From NCBI GenBank assembly GCA_022824265.1, contig JAJEAG010000073.1, forward strand, positions 1-41,401: a stretch of DNA of 41,401 nucleotides, in the 5' to 3' direction. The notes below the pieces were generated by a model that did not search any database, was not told where the DNA came from, and saw only the letters and a list, made by a program, of their open reading frames with translations. A program made the translations under genes and the position numbers. Positions 10,442 through 19,026 of the stretch are shown piece by piece; the first letter of the stretch is position 1; every line of letters starts with the position of its first letter. This stretch comes from Candidatus Poribacteria bacterium. Lineage in GTDB: Bacteria > Poribacteria > WGA-4E > WGA-3G.

Positions 10442-11452
10442 TTATATCTGTGTCCAATCCATGATGACACCCAAGTATTCGTTTTTGCTATCAGTTAAAC
10501 CGTCATAAGCGGATTGCGCATCTTCTGGATTAATAACGTGAGTTAGTAATTCCTCTACCTTAAATTTTCCTTCTTTAATCAGTGAGTAGACTATTTGCGA
10601 ATTTCGTTCAAGTGAATGTTTAGATTCACCGGTGTGCATTGTCGGAAATACCCATTCATGAGCACTGCGCAACGTGATTGCTCCGCGACCTATCAGATGC
10701 GTATAATTGAGTATGTCCGTAACATTTGTGATATACTCGCCGCGTGGAGATCCAAGTAGGATTACCTCCCCCTTTGTTCGAGTCAACTGATATGCTAATT
10801 CAACCAGACGAGGGTTCCCAATTGCTTCAACAGTTACATCTGCTTTCTGTCCACCTGTAATAGAATTGACACGTTCATGAACATCTTCTTCGTCAGGATT
10901 TATTAGGTGTTGGATACCACACTTCCGTGCTATCTCTATCCGTTCTGGAACACGTTCAACACTAATCACCTTCATTCCAGCCAAATTGAAGAGTTGAGAT
11001 GCGGAATTACCGACTAACCCCAAACCAATTACGATTGCTGTATCACCAAACTCCACAGAGGATACGCGTAATGATGTCATTGCGACCGTTGCCATTCGGA
11101 CAAACGGTATCAGTTTAGCATCTATCTCTAAGGGAGGTTTGAATGCCAACATCACAGAAGCAGTTTTGACAATGGATGCATGTGAACTATAGCAGAATGC
11201 AAAATCTCCAACTTCACACTTGGTTACATTCTCACCTACTTTCAGGACTTCTCCAATTGCAGTGTAACCCGATCCGTGTGGAAACCGAGTGCCGCTTTCT
11301 AATCCAGTGAAACCTGCACCTTCTGTACCAGGACTGATTAAACTATAATGAGTTTTAATCAGAATCTGGTTGGGTGCAAGTGTCTCATCAAGATCAAAAT
11401 CCTCTAAGGTTGCAGTACGTTTCGCTGGCATGATGATCTGTTTGCCTATCAT
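10442..11452 (-). CDS. MDR-family (alcohol dehydrogenase-like) oxidoreductase
   Basis: 336 residues. An N-terminal GroES-like domain (LISPGTEGAGFTGLES, then HGSGYTAIGEVLKVGENV) precedes a Rossmann domain with VIGLGLVGNSASQL. The usual catalytic zinc-binding Cys of zinc ADHs is not evident, so it resembles the non-canonical MDR/bi-domain dehydrogenase group; the substrate cannot be read. Start 11452 (MIGKQIIMPAKRT) is supported by GAGGG about 7 bases upstream, whereas an upstream in-frame ATG at 11524 has none. It sits 159 bp downstream of the sarcosine-oxidase-like gene, on the same strand. Confidence 0.8.
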   Translation of the reverse strand: MIGKQIIMPAKRTATLEDFDLDETLAPNQILIKTHYSLISPGTEGAGFTGLESGTRFPHGSGYTAIGEVLKVGENVTKCEVGDFAFCYSSHASIVKTASVMLAFKPPLEIDAKLIPFVRMATVAMTSLRVSSVEFGDTAIVIGLGLVGNSASQLFNLAGMKVISVERVPERIEIARKCGIQHLINPDEEDVHERVNSITGGQKADVTVEAIGNPRLVELAYQLTRTKGEVILLGSPRGEYITNVTDILNYTHLIGRGAITLRSAHEWVFPTMHTGESKHSLERNSQIVYSLIKEGKFKVEELLTHVINPEDAQSAYDGLTDSKNEYLGVIMDWTQI

Positions 11453-11611
11453 GAATTTTCCCTCATTAAATATGCTGTTTTGTGTTTTTGAGTATAATCT
11501 ATAATAACAGGAGTATGTGTGCAAGTCAAATTATATTAGTATACAGGATTAATTATTTCAGGTTTGCTTTCAAAGGTGTTGCGTTCTGTGTCTTCAGCGA
11601 TTTAGACAATA

Positions 11612-12736
11612 TTAGTACCTGTCAATACGGAATGGACTAATGTCAAATTCGGTTTCACCAGATAATGCTAACTCACTCATGATGCGTCCAACAAGTGAAC
11701 AGAACTTAAAGCCGTGTCCAGAAAAACCAGCAGCAATTAGTAAATTTGGACATTCTGGATGTTGGTCAATGATAAAATCTTCATCAGGTGTTTCGGTATA
11801 TAAGCATACTTCACTATAAACTGTTTTACCAAGTTCAGGTATACGATTTCGCACATAAGAGTCTATACGGTTGATATAGTCTTTTTCAGGTGTGCGATTA
11901 CAAGTATCTGGTGAGACAGAATCTCCCATCCCGTGACGAGCCACCTTTGCTCCATTAGCACCAAAATACGGCATACCGTATATGAATTCTCCTTCGGTAG
12001 TTATCTCTGTAAATACTGGAAAATGGTCTGGTTGAAATTGTATAGATTCTGTTGGTTTATAATAACAGACCTGCTGTTTTGTAACTGTGAGTGGAAGGTT
12101 GATTTCTGTCAGGAGAGTAGTTGTCCATGCACCTGCTGTTATAACGATTTTTCTACCTCGGAATTTACCATTTTCAGTGTAAACGGTCGGTACTTCTGTC
12201 TGCAAATCTACATCAGTGACCAGTGTATTTTCTCGGATTTCTGATCCGTACTGTTCTGCTAACTTTAGGTGAGTTAAGACACATTCTGATGCATACAGAA
12301 AACCTGTATCCTTCTGCCAGAGTATATCCATGTCGTTTGACACTCTAAATTGTGGGAACTGTTTCACAAATTGGTCAACACCCCACCACTCAGATTCCAC
12401 TCCAGCAGCATCCAGACTTTTCCGCACATCCGATACATAACGATTTCCACTTTCTCCAAGACTTACACTTCCTGTAATGAACAGCAATTGTTTACCAGAT
12501 TCTGCTTCCAGATTACGCCATTCTGCATAAGCGGTTTTCATCAATTCTGTATAGAATGGTTTGTCATAGAAGAACCTGATGATGCGCGTTTCACCGTGTG
12601 AACTTCCATAAGTATGACCACGTTGGAATTGTTCTAAAACAAGTACATCCGCATCTGATTTTGCAAGGTGGTAAGCAGTAGCACTTCCCATGCCACCTGC
12701 TCCAATTAGAATTGTATCGTAGATATGTGAAGGCAT
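11612..12736 (-). CDS. Monomeric sarcosine oxidase / N-methyltryptophan oxidase family flavoenzyme
   Basis: 374 residues, normal length for the MSOX/SolA group of the DAO family. The FAD dinucleotide site is LIGAGGMGSATA (residues 10-21). RGHTYGSSHGETRIIR matches the MSOX substrate/flavin segment. Cys311 in the CLYTETPDEDFIIDQHPE motif lies at the position of the covalent-FAD cysteine (Cys315 of Bacillus MSOX), and AAGFSGHGFKFCS follows. The family oxidatively demethylates secondary amines such as sarcosine, giving glycine, formaldehyde and H2O2. The gene is 17 bp downstream of the PhyH gene, and a creatininase homolog lies just beyond, which makes an N-methyl-amine substrate plausible. Confidence 0.85.
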   Translation of the reverse strand: MPSHIYDTILIGAGGMGSATAYHLAKSDADVLVLEQFQRGHTYGSSHGETRIIRFFYDKPFYTELMKTAYAEWRNLEAESGKQLLFITGSVSLGESGNRYVSDVRKSLDAAGVESEWWGVDQFVKQFPQFRVSNDMDILWQKDTGFLYASECVLTHLKLAEQYGSEIRENTLVTDVDLQTEVPTVYTENGKFRGRKIVITAGAWTTTLLTEINLPLTVTKQQVCYYKPTESIQFQPDHFPVFTEITTEGEFIYGMPYFGANGAKVARHGMGDSVSPDTCNRTPEKDYINRIDSYVRNRIPELGKTVYSEVCLYTETPDEDFIIDQHPECPNLLIAAGFSGHGFKFCSLVGRIMSELALSGETEFDISPFRIDRY

Positions 12737-12753
12737 TTTATGAGTAGAAAGGT

Positions 12754-13515
12754 TTATTGTGTAACCGGGAACGGATTTGAGACAGTGGTAAAATGTTCGA
12801 AACGATCTTCACCGCGTAATAAAATCGGTTTCCAAGGACGTTTCAATGAATTATCCTCTGCTTGTTTAACTGAAGGTGCGATGTATCGGATTGTTAAGCC
12901 ACATCTTCTCCGCTTAGAATGGTTTGGCAAACTACCATGAATTATCATGCCGTGATGAATGGACATCTCACCTGCTTTTAGGATAAGGTCAACAGCACTC
13001 TCTGCTTGTGATTTAGATACGGGTACTTCCTGATTGATGCTCAAAAGATTTCCTTCTTGTTCAGATTTACCATGTTCTTTCACACCTTGATGATGACTGC
13101 CGGGAATTACCTGCATACATCCGTTACCTATGTCGCTATCATCAATAGCATACCAAGCGGTGACAGCATCGGGTGGTTCCAGTCCCCAATATGTTACATC
13201 TTGATGCCAAGCAACGAATTTTTCGCGAGGACCATATTTACAGAAGAAGTGTGTCGCCAAAAGCATAACATCAGGACCAATAAGTGCTTCAATGACATCC
13301 ACAATCTTGGGATGTATAGCGAGTTTCCATATAAATTCATAGTCAAAATGCCAATCAATCAGTCCGATTTCACATTTTTCTTTACCGACTTCTGTCTCTA
13401 ATGCATCATATTCATCACGGTATTGTGATGCTTCAGTTTCTTCTGCTATGTGTATTCCAGTCAAGTAACCATCTTTCTGATATGCAGTTAAGAGTTGTCC
13501 ATTTGTAGATTCCAT
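12754..13515 (-). CDS. Phytanoyl-CoA dioxygenase (PhyH) family protein
   Basis: 253 residues, Fe(II)/2-oxoglutarate dioxygenase fold. The iron ligands are visible as HxD in FVAWHQDVTYWG and a distal His in MIIHGSLPNHSKRRR, with the 2-OG-binding Arg in the SKRRRCGLTIRY stretch. Members hydroxylate varied lipids and small molecules; the substrate here is unknown. Start 13515 (MESTNGQL) has AGAGGAAAACAC immediately upstream and is preferred over an in-frame ATG at 13563 inside the upstream gene. It is the second gene of the tightly spaced - strand cluster (14 bp after the creatininase homolog, 17 bp before the flavoenzyme). Confidence 0.87.
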   Translation of the reverse strand: MESTNGQLLTAYQKDGYLTGIHIAEETEASQYRDEYDALETEVGKEKCEIGLIDWHFDYEFIWKLAIHPKIVDVIEALIGPDVMLLATHFFCKYGPREKFVAWHQDVTYWGLEPPDAVTAWYAIDDSDIGNGCMQVIPGSHHQGVKEHGKSEQEGNLLSINQEVPVSKSQAESAVDLILKAGEMSIHHGMIIHGSLPNHSKRRRCGLTIRYIAPSVKQAEDNSLKRPWKPILLRGEDRFEHFTTVSNPFPVTQ

Positions 13516-13529
13516 GTGTTTTCCTCTAA

Positions 13530-14414
13530 TTATAGATCCGGAAGTTTCCACTGTTTGTACCATTGTGAGTCTTCTGGTGGTGGTTCGCCAGTATTTTGCA
13601 TTGTCTTAAAGGATTTCAATGCTGGTATCACTTGTTCTGTCCATATCTTTTCCAGCTCATTGAAAGTAACTGGTTCACGTTCCCTTATATTTTGTTTGGT
13701 ATAGTCATCAAGCAGTTCTTGCATTTTGTTACCGAGCCAAGCGACTTCATCGTTCACCATTCGTTCACCGACGCGTTGATCAGAATCGTAAGCATTTCCA
13801 CCCATAGCGAAGTGTGGACCAGGATCGTCTTTATCTGGCATTCGAGACATGTCAACACAGTCCGGTTCTAAAGCCCATAAAAGAGAAGTTTCAACTCGCC
13901 CCGCATGGTCTCCGCCATCGCCTTGTCCACTAAAACCGATGTGGTTTGCCTCAAAATCTGGAAGTCCATACAGACGCATTGTAAAGTTAGATTGTACTAT
14001 CTCAAGAAGTGTTTTCAAGTCTTGCCAATTTGGACCGTAATGTCCCGTGAGGAAAATAGCAGCGTGGAATCCAAGGGCATCTGCAGCGCGTATATGATAG
14101 CAGACGTTTTTGAAGTGTTGCCATGCTGGCATAGCCGACATCCAACTCCGCACTTCACCTACATTCTGCTGTGCCCAATTCGCATACATACCGTGTTCAT
14201 GGATATGCCAATAATCTGGAGGAGCGACAATGCCACCGTGCGTTTGAGCTGCTCTACATGCGATTGCGTGTGCCTTGAGTGCATCAAGTCCGACTGCGTT
14301 TTGTGGACCGTGTGGTTCGCAGAGACCGTAAGTAAAATAGACTGCAGGATACTTGTCAAAAGCTGCTTCTAATTCATCTGGAAACATCCGTTCCCATCGC
14401 ACTTCATTTCGCAT
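13530..14414 (-). CDS. Creatininase family amidohydrolase
   Basis: 294 residues. Metal ligands typical of the creatininase fold are visible: Glu and His in LCEPHGPQ, Asp in GLDALKA, His in FLTGHYGPNW and Glu in HAGRVETSLL. The family includes creatininase, FAPy deformylases and the mycofactocin peptidase MftE, so the exact substrate is open. Start 14414 (MRNEVRWERMFP) is supported by AGAGAGG about 9 bases upstream; an ATG at 14465 has no Shine-Dalgarno. It is the first gene of the - strand cluster with PhyH and the sarcosine-oxidase-like enzyme, which suggests a small catabolic pathway for N-methylated compounds. Confidence 0.85.
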   Translation of the reverse strand: MRNEVRWERMFPDELEAAFDKYPAVYFTYGLCEPHGPQNAVGLDALKAHAIACRAAQTHGGIVAPPDYWHIHEHGMYANWAQQNVGEVRSWMSAMPAWQHFKNVCYHIRAADALGFHAAIFLTGHYGPNWQDLKTLLEIVQSNFTMRLYGLPDFEANHIGFSGQGDGGDHAGRVETSLLWALEPDCVDMSRMPDKDDPGPHFAMGGNAYDSDQRVGERMVNDEVAWLGNKMQELLDDYTKQNIREREPVTFNELEKIWTEQVIPALKSFKTMQNTGEPPPEDSQWYKQWKLPDL

Positions 14415-14607
14415 GATCAATTTCCTCTCTAATTTATAGTGAACTTTAGAATTAATGGAACACATAGAGATGTAAGAGGGAACGCCGTTTCCCGACTATC
14501 AGTCTGTTTCGTCGCGATTCGAAGATCGCTCCTACAGAAGATAAGTCCCTTTATTTACAAAGTTCACCATATATAGTATTTCCTGCTGGGTTTCGCCCTC
14601 AACCTAC

Positions 14608-14651
14608 TTTTAGTTGTTTTAGTTGTTTTAGTTGTTTTTTAGTTGTTTTTT
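14608..14651. repeat. Short tandem repeat of TTTTAGTTG units
   Basis: Four consecutive units of (T)TTTAGTTG, the last with a longer T-run. The same TTTAGTTG word forms one arm of the terminator 75 bp further on, so the array may derive from terminator duplication or slippage. Confidence 0.8.
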
Positions 14652-14725
14652 TCTAAATTTTGCTTAGGTGTTCTCGATCCTGTAGTAGTAAAGGTTTAAG
14701 CCTGTTTTTTTGTTGACGGAAATTA

Positions 14726-14766
14726 AAAAAAAACAACTAAAAGCATACCGTTTAGTTGTTTTTTTT
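14726..14766. terminator. Strong bidirectional intrinsic terminator
   Basis: A run of A then CAACTAAA (to 14741), nine loop bases, then TTTAGTTG and eight T (14751-14766). The perfect arms end in T-runs on both strands. It lies in the spacer downstream of the type III R-M operon (- strand) and upstream of the creatininase gene, about 310 bp from its start. Confidence 0.75.
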
Positions 14767-15125
14767 CGGTTTTTGTGTTTTGGTATGTTATCATCGCATT
14801 GCATAGGTTTTGTGTGATTTATTTGAGTATTTCGTTTTTGGAGTTGGTTGATTGTCATTGTGTTCCCCTATTTTGTAAGTTGTGTGTTGGATGTTGGGTT
14901 ATATTATACTTGAGGGTCGTTTGGTTTTGTAGAGTTATTGCGTTTGATAACAATATATATCCAATATGTTTGATATGCATTTCAGTTTTCGTTGTCTGAA
15001 CAAGAGTTTGAAATCAACGGTATGAATGCCTTGGCAGAATACGCGTATGGTATTCTGCGTGATTCCCCGGAGTGTGCCTGCTACCATGTCGGAGGTCGTT
15101 CCTACAGACATGTGTCTCTTTAATT

Positions 15126-17372
15126 TCAATGTTTACTATAGATGTTCACTTCAACAATCGTCATCGTATCGTTGCCAAAAATGTCTACAACCTTCACAGC
15201 AATTTTGCGAGGTCCGGGTGTGCATTCGTGTGCAATACTCGTTAATTCCAAAGAACGATCCTTTTTTGTGCGGAAGCTTTGCCACTCATTTTCAAAGATA
15301 AAATCACCTGACCACTGTTCTTCCCATTCTTCTGTGTCTGGATTCTGCACACGGATTATCTCGCGTTTGCTCTCAAAGTCAAAATCGACTGACCAATAGT
15401 CAATCCAGTCTGTCCATTCATTCGTCAATATTTCCCGTGAAGTTACACCCTCAGTATCTTTACTAACTTTTACAACTTGACCTTTCTCAACTACGATTTT
15501 ATTACCTTTATTTTTTAGGGTCTGTTCTGCTTGTGAGATGGAATCTTGTGAATAGAATACAGAGAAATCTGTGAGTTCAACAGATACCGATGCAGGCTTG
15601 TTTCCTACTGCTTCCGTTATATAAGGTTTAACTTCAATAAATGCGACATCATGAAATACAACTTGTTCCTGCTCTACGGCACGTTTGTCGAATACTTCGG
15701 CAGGAATGTATTTTGGTGCAAGGTCAATACCTTTGTTCTTCGCTTCCTCTAATAGGTTAGGGAACAGTCCCATCTCAAACTCAAAACCGAGAACGTCAAC
15801 GCGAGTTATCTGATGCTTACGACATTCAAGGATAATCTCCTCTATGAATAGCCGCGTCACAGGTAAATTGACGGGACCGACTGCAATGAGTCTTCCCGCT
15901 TTTTTCCCTTGAAAACTGGTAAAACCATCGGTCTTTTCAGCAGCATAAGCACGCAGGATTAGGTCATTAAACGCCCTTTCCTTTTCTTCTAATTGTTTCT
16001 GCTGTTCCACTTCACGTAGACTTGGATTGATGCCAACATAGTGTTGACGTTCATACTTGCCGAGGTTGAGGATTTCAAAGGCGCGGTAGTCTTCACCGTC
16101 CGCTTTGAGTTGACGTTGTACCCCGATCATCCGTTTGCGTGTTGTGTGGATTGCAAACTTGCCAAGGTCTGTAACGATCCACTTACGTCCCAGTTTTTCA
16201 GCAACAGCGGCAGTAGTACCAGAACCACAGAAGAAATCAGCAACGAGGTCCCCATCGTTGGATGATGCTTTGATGATGCGTTCTAACAATGCTTCTGGCT
16301 TTTGAGTTGGATATTTCATATATTCTGCACCTTGAGTAGCTCTGATATCTATCCAAACATCACGACACCTGACACCTTCACTCATATATAATTTGCGCCT
16401 TGGCACCTTACCTTTCTCAACAACTAATTCACCACTCTCAATCCAACGAAGAGCTGTTTCAAGTGGCATTCCGTATCCCCTTGTTGGTGTTTTCTCTCCA
16501 TATCCAAGGTCGTATATATTTCCTCCTCCTCCTGGATTATCAACAGGTCCCATTTGATATAATCCTTTTTCGTCACTGAAACGATAAAGTTTTTTACTGG
16601 CTTCACTATATTCCTGAAATACATCGTTCCAAAATTGTCCATCTTTGCGGTAGAAAAAGAGCGTTTCATGAGATTTGATAAATTTCTTGTTTTTAGACGA
16701 AGTATCTCCTATTGCACCTTGCCATATAATTTCGTTTTGAAAATGATCTTTGCCAAAAACTTCATCAAGAACAAGTCTTAAAAAACCGGAAACCCGCCAA
16801 TCACAATGAACATAAATACTACCATCTATTGCCAATAAATCCCGCATCAAATTTAATCGTTCATAGATCATGGCAAGAAAGGAATCAGAGCCTTTTCCCC
16901 ATGTGTCTCGGTAGGCAATCTCTTCAAGGATGTTGGGCTTTTTAGTCAAGGTTTCCTCACCGATTTCAACATTCATCGAAAAATCCGCACCTACGTCAAA
17001 GGGTGGGTCAATATAGATAAGTTTGAGTCCACCTTGTGCCTCAATTTCCTCGCGCAGCGGTCCGTTTTTGAGTGATGACAAAATCAACTTGTTATCACCC
17101 CAAATTAGCTTGTTTGTCCATCCTTTTTGCTGTCTTCCACGCGTATCAAATAAACCAAGTTGTTCATTGGATTCTGCACGAGGTTCGTCTACATGTTCAA
17201 TTGTCTGAAATGGTAAGACGATGTTACAAACTTCGTTGGTCTTTCCATTCCAAACGAGTTCTACTTCACGCTTGTCTTCAAACAGGAGGAAGCGGTACTT
17301 TTCGGGTAGTGGTTTGTCTGCTTCTAAATAGCGGATGATTTCTTGTTGTTCTTGTTCTGTGAGTCTTGGCAT
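15126..17372 (-). CDS. mod: Type III restriction-modification DNA methyltransferase (Mod)
   Basis: 748 residues, beta-class amino-methyltransferase: the catalytic motif IV (IYIDPPFD, about residue 119) comes before the SAM-binding motif I (FFCGSGTTAAVAEKLG, about 379). This Mod subunit of a type III system methylates adenine on one strand of the site and carries the target-recognition region between the motifs. The N-terminus MPRLTEQEQQEIIRYLEADK fits the family, so 17372 is used; an in-frame TTG at 17417 also exists. It is the last gene of an operon that begins with res at 21714; three small genes separate the two subunits. The C-terminal 250 residues, beyond the methyltransferase core, are of unknown role. 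Confidence 0.92.
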   Translation of the reverse strand: MPRLTEQEQQEIIRYLEADKPLPEKYRFLLFEDKREVELVWNGKTNEVCNIVLPFQTIEHVDEPRAESNEQLGLFDTRGRQQKGWTNKLIWGDNKLILSSLKNGPLREEIEAQGGLKLIYIDPPFDVGADFSMNVEIGEETLTKKPNILEEIAYRDTWGKGSDSFLAMIYERLNLMRDLLAIDGSIYVHCDWRVSGFLRLVLDEVFGKDHFQNEIIWQGAIGDTSSKNKKFIKSHETLFFYRKDGQFWNDVFQEYSEASKKLYRFSDEKGLYQMGPVDNPGGGGNIYDLGYGEKTPTRGYGMPLETALRWIESGELVVEKGKVPRRKLYMSEGVRCRDVWIDIRATQGAEYMKYPTQKPEALLERIIKASSNDGDLVADFFCGSGTTAAVAEKLGRKWIVTDLGKFAIHTTRKRMIGVQRQLKADGEDYRAFEILNLGKYERQHYVGINPSLREVEQQKQLEEKERAFNDLILRAYAAEKTDGFTSFQGKKAGRLIAVGPVNLPVTRLFIEEIILECRKHQITRVDVLGFEFEMGLFPNLLEEAKNKGIDLAPKYIPAEVFDKRAVEQEQVVFHDVAFIEVKPYITEAVGNKPASVSVELTDFSVFYSQDSISQAEQTLKNKGNKIVVEKGQVVKVSKDTEGVTSREILTNEWTDWIDYWSVDFDFESKREIIRVQNPDTEEWEEQWSGDFIFENEWQSFRTKKDRSLELTSIAHECTPGPRKIAVKVVDIFGNDTMTIVEVNIYSKH

Positions 17373-17444
17373 AGGTGTATCTTCTATAATTCCCAATAAG
17401 AGATTCAAATTCCGCAATTCTTTTAGAATCCTCTTAATGTTATC

Positions 17445-17786
17445 TTATTTTTCCTTACTAGATTGAACGACAACTTCTCCAACTCTGACCAATGCTCTAC
17501 CAGAAGATAGTAGAGATGTAGTGAGTACACCAGACTTCTCTGGTATAATCTGTTTTTCAGTTGCAAATGCCACAGATAATTTTTCTTGAACTTCAAAAAC
17601 CTCAAATGAAATTCTTGGACGTGTAATCTTACCCAATACTTTAGAAGTATCTGGGTCTTTTATCTGTATAGTATCTAATATATCAAAAGTCATACCGACA
17701 GTCACACCATCTGAAGTGCCGATATTGAATACGAGTTCTATATCGTCAAGCACTTGTGCAACCTTTCCACGAATTGGTTCATTCAT
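17445..17786 (-). CDS. Small beta-rich protein in type III R-M operon
   Basis: 113 residues, no signal peptide and no membrane segment. The segment FNIGTSDGVTVGMTFDIL resembles the NxGSxDGVxxGxxFxV motif of FlgT-C/OB-like beta-barrel domains. It starts at 17786 with GGAGGAGTAGG just upstream and overlaps the preceding gene by 8 bp, so the two are translationally coupled. It lies between the membrane-protein genes and mod in the R-M operon. No established role in type III systems is known to me; co-location suggests an accessory function. Confidence 0.6.
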   Translation of the reverse strand: MNEPIRGKVAQVLDDIELVFNIGTSDGVTVGMTFDILDTIQIKDPDTSKVLGKITRPRISFEVFEVQEKLSVAFATEKQIIPEKSGVLTTSLLSSGRALVRVGEVVVQSSKEK

Positions 17787-18234
17787 TACCTACTCCTCCC
17801 TGTATTTCAGATGAAAGTCTACGCTCTAATTCTTCAACATCCTCCGGTAGAATATCTTTCCAGTCCTCTAACGCATTATCCGCTGTCATCAATTGACTCG
17901 TTATGGTAGCATCAACTCGGGCAAGAATCACCTGAGTGTTCTCAGGTGATTCGGAACTACGTGCAGTTTTTATCTCCGTTGATGCCAAACGAAGGCTTTG
18001 GTAAAGTGAGAGAAGATTCCGGAAAGCAGACCGAGCATGTAACTTATTGATTCTTGCTGATTGTTGCCCGAAAATAAATGAACCAGCGAGTCCTGCAGCT
18101 AGAACAAAGATTTGCCAAAGCGTACCCTCTATAGTGGTCAAAGTTCTCTTGGTTGTTGTGTACACGACAAAAACTGATATCCCTATAGCAACCAAGATGA
18201 GCAGGACTGCTAGTACCCAATATAAGTTTTTCAT
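17779..18234 (-). CDS. Two-TM protein in type III R-M operon
   Basis: 151 residues. It has two N-terminal hydrophobic segments (about residues 4-26, WVLAVLLILVAIGISVFVV, and about 40-56, LWQIFVLAAGLAGSFIFG), then a soluble helical tail of about 90 residues. The topology resembles a small membrane sensor or anchor. ATG 18234 begins the first membrane segment; a TTG 18 bases upstream is possible. It overlaps the downstream small beta-rich gene by 8 bp. Family not recognised. Confidence 0.6.
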   Translation of the reverse strand: MKNLYWVLAVLLILVAIGISVFVVYTTTKRTLTTIEGTLWQIFVLAAGLAGSFIFGQQSARINKLHARSAFRNLLSLYQSLRLASTEIKTARSSESPENTQVILARVDATITSQLMTADNALEDWKDILPEDVEELERRLSSEIQGGVGNE

Positions 18235-18267
18235 AATTAACCATTGTATCAAAAAATATAGTGTTTG

Positions 18268-19017
18268 TCAAAAATTGCTCATGATGATCGGAACAACAAG
18301 ACTAGCAGCAAAAGAAACCAAAAAACTGATAATTACAACCCACCGAACTTTTTCATGATGCTCAAATCTAGATTTTCCCTGACCGATAGTGAAAACTGCC
18401 TTTGGGAAATAAGATTTGAGAATCTTATTTGAGAAGACAGCAATTACGAAAAAAATAACCTGAGGAATAAGCAACACAGATCGGATCGCCCTCAAACGGA
18501 TCATCAGATCCTTCCTATTACCTTCTGGCACAGCAGGTATCCATCCAAAGCCAATCATTAAAATAGAAAAAGAGAATAATAATCCGGCAACAAGAAGAAT
18601 TCCTAATACAATCCAAATTGGATTTAGGAAATTGATGCGGTACATCATACCATACCATGGACGTATTCCTGCAATAATATCCAATGTCTCTTCTCTTAAT
18701 CGAGAAACAGTATTTTCCGGTCCTTTATAGTCAATTAAGATTCCTGACCAAGTCGAATTAACAAAGGTAATTCCAGCAGTTTTTGAATTATCATCGGAAA
18801 AGGCAGTTAGATAAATCCGTAGAATCTCTTTTGACTTCGGATTTTTATAATCGATGAGTCTTTCCACATTATCAAAATCTCGGGAAACATCATCTGAGCA
18901 TTTAGCACGAATATAGACCTCACCTACATGTTCTTCAAGTAATACAACAACTTCTTTTAATTCCGAGTCTCCAATAACAAATGTTTGTTGTAGTTCTGTA
19001 GAGTAGTGAACATTCAT
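18268..19017 (-). CDS. Multi-TM protein in type III R-M operon
   Basis: 249 residues. An N-terminal soluble domain of about 120 residues is followed by a membrane part with segments near 130-155 (IWIVLGILLVAGLLFSFSIL), 180-200 (VLLIPQVIFFVIAVF) and 225-245 (WVVIISFLVSFAASLVVPII). AAGGAG lies about 10 bases before ATG 19017, and the start is 9 bp after the res stop, so it is clearly co-transcribed with res. The family is not recognised. A membrane-anchored partner is unusual for type III restriction. Confidence 0.6.
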   Translation of the reverse strand: MNVHYSTELQQTFVIGDSELKEVVVLLEEHVGEVYIRAKCSDDVSRDFDNVERLIDYKNPKSKEILRIYLTAFSDDNSKTAGITFVNSTWSGILIDYKGPENTVSRLREETLDIIAGIRPWYGMMYRINFLNPIWIVLGILLVAGLLFSFSILMIGFGWIPAVPEGNRKDLMIRLRAIRSVLLIPQVIFFVIAVFSNKILKSYFPKAVFTIGQGKSRFEHHEKVRWVVIISFLVSFAASLVVPIIMSNF

Positions 19018-19026
19018 ATCAACTCC

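Larger units (their letters stand above)
14415..15125. other. Gene-free spacer with short repeats and hairpins
   Basis: About 0.7 kb without a convincing gene, between the creatininase gene and mod. It holds tandem TTTTAGTTG-type units (14608-14651), a terminator (14726-14766), a 9-bp inverted repeat GCAGAATAC/GTATTCTGC (15034-15058) and two related short segments around GCTCCTACAG / GTTCCTACAG near 14525-14540 and 15088-15100. The last pair looks like a dispersed short repeat. I see no RNA gene. Confidence 0.6.
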
